The notes beneath the pieces were generated by a model. That model saw nothing but the letters and a program-made list of their open reading frames with translations. It was not told the DNA's origin and did no database searches. Below are positions 8,601-14,311 of a DNA stretch of 31,865 nucleotides, one piece after another. The first letter of the stretch is position 1. Every line of letters begins with the position of its first letter. This DNA comes from DATBMY01 sp036554605. GTDB lineage: Bacteria; Acidobacteriota; Blastocatellia; UBA7656. The stretch is taken from contig DATBMY010000550.1 of the NCBI GenBank assembly GCA_036554605.1, positions 1 to 31,865 of the forward strand. The letters run 5' to 3'. The position numbers and the translations under genes are program-made.

Positions 8601-8767
8601 TCAGAACAGAGATCGGAAGGGTAGAACCGAAGAAAGTGGTATTGATGGACGCCAGGACGAAGAAAGAGGTTGCCCGGTTGCCGAACGATTACGTCTTTGC
8701 GCTGATAGGCGGCGAGCGCCCCACGAGGTTTCTGGAAGCGCTTGGAGTAAAGATCGGTGGTCAGTGA
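5609..8767 (+). CDS. FHA / heptaheme cytochrome c / ferredoxin / FAD-NAD(P) oxidoreductase fusion
   Basis: 1052 aa. Order of parts: FHA domain about 6-100 (IGR 30-32, SRTH 46-49, SNGT 67-70); linker; membrane helix about 216-237; seven CxxCH heme-c sites starting at C271, C285, C315, C337, C416, C437 and C457; second membrane helix about 540-561; ferredoxin cysteines C611/614/617/621 and C641/647/651 plus C658; FAD Rossmann motif GAGPAG 733-738; zinc ribbon C882/885/896/899; second nucleotide-binding motif GAGNSA 935-940. The two helices put FHA and flavoprotein in the cytoplasm and the hemes in the periplasm, where heme c is attached. The flavoprotein resembles thioredoxin-reductase/YpdA proteins but lacks a redox-active CxxC disulfide. 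Inference: single-chain electron conduit between NAD(P)H/flavin and periplasmic carriers. The start lies 6 bp after the preceding stop, suggesting coupled translation. The last codons and TGA lie in a heptad repeat. Confidence 0.88.
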   Translation: MSSKSRYIIQRKDRDGALDDAFVESEGLTIGRLITNDLVLNHRAVSRTHAGIIELEGTFWLFNLSESNGTLLNNELVDRMQLSDGDLIQMGPFLLLVRYLGGALWITVERELQMQAFEGSVSAPLPGSVSEAEMKTYVVKIRSSASRRASRAGMLTGVLPLRSEKALEIFWKKRQREAGKMAEKTMLHPRGDQKVGKAQFNWQPTLDLRRVWRSSYFIWGAAIIVIAAAAAYFIYESAYSPGEISRPHRASIAPALLLKRNIAARENAASCSNCHGIAEGMQDKCIGCHVTQAAGAAPAFRPSIYEAHDRENIACSSCHTEHQGAEKGQGLMNYGLCANCHNGSYLIRTGERAGAALPVPHGGDVGYPVENGRWQWKLTLEDLRRKRLPQSWATDSSKDQFHSIHQMGRMAGLVSCADCHEGVRGTREWIESPRNECAKCHAVAFDNSAAGGGIANCNGCHVQHGKKNTLEEFAASLSEGADSTRLKQYLESLSREAGADQASRKATVASFKGTGAAEVIRQDRDALDLASVANAGAVPWYGWAALIGLIPVAGLVAMATGVARRKSALKAATARAAPAEGGPVTTGSLDIERLKAEGPGYPYPVVDPMLCIGCHGCVEACPHDVLAIVNGIAIPIAPDQCMEDTACVVECPTSPKACILINGTKPIPPRRVPERNQRLMTNVDGIYMIGDVSGVPLIKNAINEGGQVIDYVQEDLEREGPSAMAEYDVAIIGAGPAGLSAAVIASQRGLSYVAIEQDRVVSTIANYPAGKYVFFKPETVEARGGIPLPGAGEQKESIIQSWIDSMLKNGVIINEEERCKEVKREDDCFSIVTELKGKQRVVYLARKVILAIGNRGTPMKLNVEGENLKIKIQPAQSLAKHCPKCGQPRQGEQSFCVKCGLRLPVRESPPFDDDKVKYKLSDPDDYSGKKCIVVGAGNSAVEAAVDLVGFRRNGDSFDFTRDNEVTLVIRSDFKGDLKLGNKMNVYDCIDAGKIKVYFRTEIGRVEPKKVVLMDARTKKEVARLPNDYVFALIGGERPTRFLEALGVKIGGQ

Positions 8768-8850
8768 CCGGTGGTCAGTGGTCAGACAAGAGAATCTGAA
8801 ATTTGAGATTGCAGGTTTGAAATACCGAAACTACTGGCCACTGATGTAGG
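8752..8850. repeat. Degenerate 7-bp tandem repeat with inverted arm (GGTCAGT type)
   Basis: Five heptads in register run from 8752 to 8786: GATCGGT, GGTCAGT, GACCGGT, GGTCAGT and GGTCAGA. Positions 8775-8785 pair with 8834-8844 over 11 bp, including one G-U wobble. Between them lies an imperfect palindrome, aatctgaaatttgagatt (8793-8810). The repeat begins inside the preceding coding region and provides its final Ile-Gly-Gly-Gln codons and stop. Its right arm ends just upstream of the AGGAGGG ribosome site of the next gene, so folding could affect transcription or translation there. Confidence 0.7.
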
Positions 8851-8861
8851 AGGGAAAACTC

Positions 8862-9632
8862 GTGAGAGTCAGACTTCTGCCAAGCAGGGCCGGGCGAGAA
8901 TCGCAGGAACAGTGCCTGACCTGTTTCTTGATCGACGAGCGAGTTGCCATTGACGGCGGCAGCCTGGGCTTCGCCCTTTCGTCGGAAGAGAACGGCCGCG
9001 TGCGCGACATCATCGTCACCCATACGCACAGCGATCACATAGCCTCGCTGCCGATATATGTCGCCGAATCCTTCACGGTGCTCGACGGCCCCATAACAAT
9101 ACATGGCACGCAGGATGTAGTGACCAGCCTGCGCAACCACGTATTCAACGACCGGATATGGCCTGATTTCGAGAGAATTCAATTACCCGACGATAGCGGG
9201 CCGACATTACGGTTTAATATGATAGAGCCCTACCGCGCCGTGAGCATCGCCGGGATGAAGTTCACGCCCGTGCCGGTCAACCACGCGGTGCCCACCGTGG
9301 GGTTGATAGTCGAAGATGAGCGGGCGACCCTGGCTTTCACCTCCGATACATACGTGACGGACGAAATATGGAGGGAGGCCGCAGCGGCGACTAATCTCAA
9401 GGCTGTCTTTGTCGACGTGTCTTATCCGAACGAACTCATCGAGCTGGCCGAGGCATCAAAGCACCTGACGCCGGAGCTGCTAGAGCTTGAGCTGGCAAAG
9501 CTCGATCGTGAGGTCGAAATACTGGTCGTGCATATTAAGCCCATGAATCGCGCGGATGTGATTAGCCAGTTGATGGAGCTAGACCGTCCCGGCATTTCGG
9601 TCGGCGAGATCAATCGCATTTATCAGTGGTAA
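8862..9632 (+). CDS. Class II cAMP-phosphodiesterase-like metallo-beta-lactamase-fold hydrolase
   Basis: 256 aa with the metallo-beta-lactamase metal motif HTHSDH (54-59) and further ligands H141 (VNHAVPT), D162 (TSDT) and H224 (VVHIKP). The N-terminal run TCFLIDERVAIDGGSLG and the phrase SDHIASLPIYVAE match class II 3',5'-cyclic-nucleotide phosphodiesterases better than glyoxalases or RNase Z. It is probably a cytoplasmic di-metal enzyme hydrolysing cAMP or cGMP to the 5'-monophosphate. No signal peptide is present. The GTG start at 8862 is chosen because a strong ribosome site (AGGAGGG) lies about 7 bases upstream. The cyclase gene begins 18 bp downstream, so synthesis and breakdown enzymes are adjacent. 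Substrate specificity is inferred from family and context. Confidence 0.85.
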   Translation: MRVRLLPSRAGRESQEQCLTCFLIDERVAIDGGSLGFALSSEENGRVRDIIVTHTHSDHIASLPIYVAESFTVLDGPITIHGTQDVVTSLRNHVFNDRIWPDFERIQLPDDSGPTLRFNMIEPYRAVSIAGMKFTPVPVNHAVPTVGLIVEDERATLAFTSDTYVTDEIWREAAAATNLKAVFVDVSYPNELIELAEASKHLTPELLELELAKLDREVEILVVHIKPMNRADVISQLMELDRPGISVGEINRIYQW

Positions 9633-9650
9633 ACCCGCGGGGTGATCCTT

Positions 9651-11312
9651 ATGACAATGAACCCCAAGCTTATAATATCTGATCCGATCAAGGGCCGGAC
9701 ATTCGAGTATGATCTGCCGCGCGGGCAGACGCGCATCGGGCGGGCCGCCGACCGAAACGATATAGTATTAGACGAAAGCCAGGTGTCGCGCGAGCACGCC
9801 ATTCTTAAGCGCGCCGGCAATAATGTCATGCTGATCGATCTCAACAGCGCGAACGGCACGTTCGTAAACGGCAAGCGCATAAACGAGCGAGCTTTGACCA
9901 GCGGCGATTCGATCACGATAAGCAAATACATACTGGAGTTTCAGGAAGCGCCGGCCGCGCTGTCGGTCAAGTACGACGACCAGAAGGTGGGCGGCACGAT
10001 CTTTTTGCGCAAGCCCGAGGAGGTAGGGTCGGAGTTGCGCTCGGCCCCGCTTTTCTGGACGGCGTCAAATATGCCCTCGCCCGACGATATAGTTGCGCTG
10101 ACGAAGAAAGCGGAGACGCTCAGCCGCATATACGAGCTGAACCAGATGCTCAGCTCCGTATTCTCGCTCGAAGACATATTCAAGAAAGTATCGGAGATGC
10201 TCTTCCGGCTGACTCCGGCCGACCGGTTCGTCGTCCTGCTCCAGGATGATCAAAGCCATCAGTTTCTGCCTTTCGCCACCGACGTGCGGCGCGGCATCAC
10301 GCCCGGCGAAGAGATAAGAATAAGCCGCACCGTCGTCGATCACGTAGTGCAGGGGCGGGTGTCGATGTTGTCGTTTGACGCGATGACGGATCATAACCTC
10401 GCGCTCGCCCGCTCGATCATATTGCAGAACATCCACTCGGTGATGTGCGCGCCGCTTCTGGGCAAGGATGGGGTGCTCGGCGTGATTTATGTCGACTGCC
10501 AGCAGATGCGCACTTTCAGCGAAGACGACCTCGATCTTCTCAACGCGCTCGCGGCGGAAACCTCTATAGCGGTCGACAACGCTACCACGCACCGCCGCCT
10601 TGTAAGAGAGGAGCTGGCGCGAGCCAAGTACCGTCGCTTCATGCCGCCGCACGTCGTAGACGAGATACTGGCGAACCCGGACGCTTTAAACCTTGGCGGC
10701 AAGAACACGCTCGTGACCGCGCTCTTTTCCGACGTGCGCGGGTTTACGTCGCTGTCGGAAAGGCTCATGCCGGAGACGGTCGTGCAGATTCTTAACGAGT
10801 ACTTCGCCGACATGACGCCGATAGTATTCGCGCACGGCGGGCTGTTGGATAAATTCATGGGTGACGGGCTTATGGCGCTTTTCGGCGTGCCCTATCAGGG
10901 CCTGACGATGGCGGCCGACGCGGTTTCGGCTGCCATAGACATGCAGCGCACGATGATCAGCGTGAATCTCGGGCTGAAAGAGAAGGGGCTGCCCGAGATA
11001 GCGATAGGAATCGGCATCAACACCGGCACGGCGACCGTGGGTTATATAGGATCGCAGGAGCGGACCGATTACACCGCGATCGGCGACACAATAAATCTAG
11101 CGGCCCGGCTCGAAAAGCATGCCCAGCCCTGGCAGATACTCATAAGCCGTTCGACGCGCGAGCTGATAGGCGAGGATTTTCCCGTGCGCCCCTTCGATCA
11201 GATAAAAATGAAGGGCAAGGCCGACCCGGTCGACGTCTATGAGGTGATATGGCGAGAGGTCGCCATCCATGCCGACCGCCCGCATCGCGCTATGAAGATA
11301 GAGGCCGAGTGA
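9651..11312 (+). CDS. FHA-GAF class III adenylate/guanylate cyclase
   Basis: 553 aa from the chosen ATG. An FHA domain (about 5-97; RIGR 28-31, SRE 46-48, NGT 68-70) is followed by a GAF domain (about 155-315) and a class III cyclase domain (about 355-535). Catalytic residues are present: metal-binding D361 (FSDVRGFT) and D405 (MGDG), purine-contacting K401, and transition-state N482 and R486 (TINLAARLE). The second purine-contact position is Thr475 (YTAIGD) instead of Asp, the class IIIb pattern associated with bicarbonate-responsive adenylyl cyclases. There is no membrane segment, so it is cytoplasmic. GGGGTGATC (9639-9647) matches the anti-Shine-Dalgarno sequence and sits 8 bases before ATG 9651; an upstream GTG at 9642 lies inside that site. 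It likely supplies the ligand for the cNMP-binding protein encoded upstream. Confidence 0.92.
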   Translation: MTMNPKLIISDPIKGRTFEYDLPRGQTRIGRAADRNDIVLDESQVSREHAILKRAGNNVMLIDLNSANGTFVNGKRINERALTSGDSITISKYILEFQEAPAALSVKYDDQKVGGTIFLRKPEEVGSELRSAPLFWTASNMPSPDDIVALTKKAETLSRIYELNQMLSSVFSLEDIFKKVSEMLFRLTPADRFVVLLQDDQSHQFLPFATDVRRGITPGEEIRISRTVVDHVVQGRVSMLSFDAMTDHNLALARSIILQNIHSVMCAPLLGKDGVLGVIYVDCQQMRTFSEDDLDLLNALAAETSIAVDNATTHRRLVREELARAKYRRFMPPHVVDEILANPDALNLGGKNTLVTALFSDVRGFTSLSERLMPETVVQILNEYFADMTPIVFAHGGLLDKFMGDGLMALFGVPYQGLTMAADAVSAAIDMQRTMISVNLGLKEKGLPEIAIGIGINTGTATVGYIGSQERTDYTAIGDTINLAARLEKHAQPWQILISRSTRELIGEDFPVRPFDQIKMKGKADPVDVYEVIWREVAIHADRPHRAMKIEAE

Positions 11313-11418
11313 CTGGCCAGCCTGCCTGTGATAATATACGAGGCCCGCTAATACTGCTCGCCAGCTGTCGCCACAGGTTGCACAGGCGGTCAAGGGATGG
11401 GTAATTCGGAGAAGGAAA
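11313..11418 (+). promoter_or_regulatory. Intergenic gap with candidate extended -10 promoter
   Basis: This 106-bp gap separates the cyclase and di-heme genes. TGTGATAAT at 11327-11335 fits an extended -10 element (TG, one base, then GATAAT), without a recognisable -35. A good ribosome site (GGAGAAGG) precedes the ATG at 11419. The di-heme gene may therefore have its own promoter, but readthrough from the cyclase is equally possible. Confidence 0.25.
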
Positions 11419-12624
11419 ATGAAGCGCATCAAAACATCGGTCTTTCTTATTTTCTTAGCTACACTGCTGCCCTCATACATTTCAAACGCGAGCCAGGCGG
11501 AGCCCGCCACCGAAGCGCCCGCCGCGTTCGACGGTCTCAGCAACGGTTACATCGAGTCTTCGGCGCACGCGATAGACAGACTGATATTTGAAGAGCGCGA
11601 GACAAAGCCGGAAGGGCTCGGCCCGATTTATAATGCTCAGTCTTGCGCCGAATGCCATCAGAATCCGCTCACGGGCGGATCAAGCCAGGTAAGCGTGCTT
11701 CGCGCGGGGCGGTTGGATAGCTTTGGTAATTTTATAGAGCCGCCGGGCGGCTCGCTCATTCACGACCGCGCCGTTGACCCCGCGATCCAGGAAAAAGTCC
11801 ATAAAGATCTAAACGTGCGAACGCTTCGCGTATCGCTCAGCTTGCTTGGCGCGGGGTTTGTCGAAGCCATTGGCGATTCCACGCTTGAGGCCGTCGCCAG
11901 CTCTCAGCCCGCCGGCCTTCGCGGAGAGTTGATACAGGTGCCGGTGCTCGAATCCCCCGGCGCAACGCGAGCGGGGCGCTTCGGATGGAAGGCCCAGCAC
12001 GCGAGCCTGCTTTCGTTTTCGGCCGATGCTTATCTCAACGAGATGGGGATAACGAACCAGCTCTTTCCAGAAGAGAATACTTCCATGGGCCAATCGGTAG
12101 CAGCATTCGATACGGTGGCCGACCCTGAAGATGTCGATAATGAGATAGAGGCATTCGCCCGGTTTATAAGAGCTACGAAAGCGCCGCCGCGCGATGAAGC
12201 CAGGGCCGCAACGCCCGATGCGCAGGCCGGGGCGGAGCTGTTCGACCGCCTCAAATGCAATGTTTGCCATGTCCCTTCTATAACCACCGCGCCGGGCGGC
12301 ACCGTTATCAATGGCGGCGCCTTTATAGTTCCTCCGGCGCTCGGCAATAAGATCATTCATCCTTATGGCGATTACCTGTTGCACGACGTTGGGACCGGCG
12401 ATGGTATAGTTCAAAACGGTCCCGTATCGACGAGGAACAAGATGCGAACAGCGCCGCTATGGGGATTGAGGACGCGCAGTCGCTACATGCACGACGGCGC
12501 GTCGCTGACTGTTGAAGAGGCTATATTGCGCCACGGGGGGCAGGCCGCGGCAGTCACCGAGAAGTTCCGCTCGCTCAGTCGCAAAAAGAAGAACCGGCTG
12601 CTCGCCTTTCTCGACTCATTATGA
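11419..12624 (+). CDS. Secreted di-heme oxidoreductase-family protein (DUF1111/thiol oxidoreductase-like)
   Basis: 401 aa. A Sec signal peptide covers about residues 1-24 (KR start, then a hydrophobic core, cleavage near SNAS). Two heme-c sites are present: CAECH at 76-80 and CNVCH at 280-284. The conserved C-terminal block APLWGLRTRSRYMHDG (345-360) followed by EEAILRHGG is diagnostic of the di-heme cytochrome-c-peroxidase-like DUF1111 family. These are periplasmic di-heme proteins of mostly unknown substrate; some are called thiol oxidoreductases. It directly follows the cyclase on the same strand and could exchange electrons with the heptaheme protein in the periplasm, but that is inferred from position only. 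It is complete and ends in a convergent intergenic hairpin. Confidence 0.9.
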   Translation: MKRIKTSVFLIFLATLLPSYISNASQAEPATEAPAAFDGLSNGYIESSAHAIDRLIFEERETKPEGLGPIYNAQSCAECHQNPLTGGSSQVSVLRAGRLDSFGNFIEPPGGSLIHDRAVDPAIQEKVHKDLNVRTLRVSLSLLGAGFVEAIGDSTLEAVASSQPAGLRGELIQVPVLESPGATRAGRFGWKAQHASLLSFSADAYLNEMGITNQLFPEENTSMGQSVAAFDTVADPEDVDNEIEAFARFIRATKAPPRDEARAATPDAQAGAELFDRLKCNVCHVPSITTAPGGTVINGGAFIVPPALGNKIIHPYGDYLLHDVGTGDGIVQNGPVSTRNKMRTAPLWGLRTRSRYMHDGASLTVEEAILRHGGQAAAVTEKFRSLSRKKKNRLLAFLDSL

Positions 12625-12629
12625 GCAAT

Positions 12630-12681
12630 AGGCGGGTCGAATATCGTTGGTGGAAGCCATGCTTTCACCGGCCACCCGCTT
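12630..12681. terminator. Hairpin between convergent genes
   Basis: The inner stem GGTGGAAGC (12649-12657) pairs with GCTTTCACC (12661-12669) around a 3-nt loop, with one G-U. An outer stem at 12630-12637 pairs with 12674-12681. It lies between the ends of two convergent genes and could stop transcription from both sides, though neither side has a strong T-tract. Confidence 0.45.
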
Positions 12682-12682
12682 G

Positions 12683-13141
12683 TTACAAACCGAACTGGCG
12701 CAGGTGGTGGTCCAGATGCAGGTATCCCCATCTATACCACTCTTCTTCGCTCATCTCTCCAAATAACGGGTGGCGCGCCCACTCAAAATCTCTCTCTGCT
12801 TTTATAAATCTCTCTATCACTCTTTTGAGTTCCCGCATGTCCGCTTCGACCTGGGCCGGAGGTGTCCCGCCAGCCTCCTGATCCATCTCGGGTCTGGTCG
12901 CCACACCTTTCGGCCATCTCAGAGGAACACGAAGCGCAATCCACTTAAAGAGCGTTCTATGCAAGATGTTGCCGCCGGGGCTGACGTATTTCTCGCCAAT
13001 TGCCGCTTTGAAGGAGTCGCTCAAATGGCAGATCATCTGCTGAGGAGTCATCTTGCCCCAGCGTCGCTGGCTCTGCTTATCAAGCTTATCTAAACGATCT
13101 ATGATCTCTGTTCTATCGGCTGGAATATCGAGGCTTTTCAT
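12683..13141 (-). CDS. DinB-like / DUF1569-type four-helix protein
   Basis: 152 aa. MTPQQMICHLSDS near the N-terminus and WGYLHLDHHLRQFG at the C-terminus give the spaced histidines that form the metal site in DinB/YfiT-like four-helix proteins; the overall pattern best matches DUF1569/DinB_2 members. Characterised relatives are metal-dependent thiol transferases or are of unknown function, so no reaction is assigned. It is cytoplasmic, with no signal peptide. It starts 16 bp after the stop of the 99-aa gene, probably in one transcript. No good ribosome site is visible. Local base composition is visibly less GC-rich than the metabolic operons, consistent with accessory content. Confidence 0.75.
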   Translation of the reverse strand: MKSLDIPADRTEIIDRLDKLDKQSQRRWGKMTPQQMICHLSDSFKAAIGEKYVSPGGNILHRTLFKWIALRVPLRWPKGVATRPEMDQEAGGTPPAQVEADMRELKRVIERFIKAERDFEWARHPLFGEMSEEEWYRWGYLHLDHHLRQFGL

Positions 13142-13157
13142 TGTTGGGCCGGGTCGA

Positions 13158-13457
13158 TCAGGTGGAACTCTTTGGTGGATGAGGCGGCGATTCCGGTTTA
13201 TCTACAGTTTCAAATTCAGTCAGCCCGGCATATCTTGCCCCTTCCGTCGTAAGCTGGATCCAGTCATCTCCTTCATGCGTATATCTGACAAGCAGCCTTT
13301 GTCTGGTTTCCAGATCTTCAAACGCTCTCACCAGATCGGCATTTGCGTACTCGCGGGCGCTTTCAAAGATCTCTTTAGTTAAGAGCTTCGTTGCGCGTCG
13401 CCTCTTAAAGTGGAGAAAAACGTATTCTTCAATCTTTTTCAGCTTTCGTTTATCCAT
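13158..13457 (-). CDS. Small hypothetical protein, winged-helix-like
   Basis: 99 aa, not recognised. The first 80 residues are basic, with alternating helical segments followed by a short beta-like stretch (RLLVRYTHEGDDWIQLT, then TEGARYAGL) resembling the recognition helix and wing of a small winged-helix fold. The C-terminal 18 residues are Pro/Ser-rich and probably disordered. It could be a DNA-binding regulator of the adjacent DinB-like or DJ-1-like gene; this rests only on the apparent fold and position. Coding is supported by its place in a same-strand series and 16-bp spacing to the next gene. The ribosome site is weak. Confidence 0.55.
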   Translation of the reverse strand: MDKRKLKKIEEYVFLHFKRRRATKLLTKEIFESAREYANADLVRAFEDLETRQRLLVRYTHEGDDWIQLTTEGARYAGLTEFETVDKPESPPHPPKSST

Positions 13458-13511
13458 AACATCGATACCTGGTCTGAACGCGTGGCGCCCGCGCCCGGCC
13501 CCCTGCTTTCA

Positions 13512-14129
13512 TCATACCGCGTTTGCCTTTGGAACCGCGGCGTATAACTTTACGAGTTCGGGCGCATCTGAAAAGCTCAAGCCTTCGCCTACGGGTTGAA
13601 TCGATTTTAGCACCAGCTCTTTCCATGCTTTATCCGCTCTATTTTCTATTACCCATCCCACAATGTACTGCGCGGCAAGACATCCTCCCGACGTGGCGAC
13701 GTTGCCGTTGACGATAAAAGGTCTCTCTTCCACGCTTATTCCAAATCCTTCCAGCGCCTGCTTTGTCGTCGGATAAGTTGTCGCCGTTTTGCCCGCGAGT
13801 AACCCGAGGGCAGCCAGCAACAGCGCCCCTGAACATACGGAAGCGATCATCTGTCTGCCGGGGTCGAGCCTGAAGCGCGACAGCCAGAGCTCGTCTCGCA
13901 TCTTTGTTCGCGTCCCGCGCCCGCTTACGAACAGGACCACATCTGATTCATTGGCCTCTTCTATGCTGCCATGCGTTGCGGTTATTAATCCCGTAGCCGA
14001 TATGTGGTGGGATTTATCGCCTACAATGCGAACGTCCCAGTCTGGAACGCGCACACGATTCAGCAAATCCCACATCAGAAAAAGGTCTATGTCCGTGAAC
14101 TCGTCGAAAATAACAATTGAGATTCTCAT
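13512..14129 (-). CDS. DJ-1/PfpI family protein
   Basis: 205 aa in the class I glutamine-amidotransferase-like DJ-1/PfpI superfamily. The nucleophile-elbow cysteine is C99 in ASVCSGALLLA, followed by the family-typical LLAGKTATTYP. The region around VIFDEFTDIDL (7-17) aligns with the acidic/loop segment of isonitrile hydratase and the N-terminal domain of GlxA-type regulators. There is no C-terminal AraC HTH, so it is the stand-alone enzyme form. Activity (isonitrile hydratase, protease, glyoxalase or chaperone) cannot be assigned. The ATG is supported by AAAGGATG about 5 bases upstream. It is cytoplasmic and lies 54 bp before the 99-aa gene in transcription order. Confidence 0.85.
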   Translation of the reverse strand: MRISIVIFDEFTDIDLFLMWDLLNRVRVPDWDVRIVGDKSHHISATGLITATHGSIEEANESDVVLFVSGRGTRTKMRDELWLSRFRLDPGRQMIASVCSGALLLAALGLLAGKTATTYPTTKQALEGFGISVEERPFIVNGNVATSGGCLAAQYIVGWVIENRADKAWKELVLKSIQPVGEGLSFSDAPELVKLYAAVPKANAV

Positions 14130-14220
14130 TCAGCATCCTTTTAAGATTAGTCCGCCGCGGAATAATTATGCGCGGTCTATAGCCATTTGCAATAGCGCAT
14201 GTCGTATCGAGCGCTTCGCC

Positions 14221-14264
14221 CGGCCGCCGCGGCCCCTCTTTCCCATGAGGGGCCGCGGCGGCTG
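14221..14264. terminator. Strong GC-rich hairpin downstream of the esterase gene
   Basis: A perfect 16-bp inverted repeat (14223-14238 with 14247-14262) surrounds an 8-nt loop; the stem extends by one G-U and one C-G pair. It lies after the esterase stop codon and before the DJ-1-like gene, both transcribed leftwards. It lacks a following T-tract, so it may be a terminator or an mRNA 3'-end stabiliser. The surrounding 14130-14311 gap contains no other recognisable element. Confidence 0.5.
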
Positions 14265-14311
14265 GCTTGCTAACCACGTTGTTCACCGGGAGGGCGTCGA
14301 GCCGGAAGGGT

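Noticed and set aside
7790..8767. Thioredoxin reductase (trxB)
   Set aside because: FAD and NAD(P) motifs are present but the redox-active CxxC disulfide is missing; the only CxxC pairs form a zinc-ribbon-like insert.
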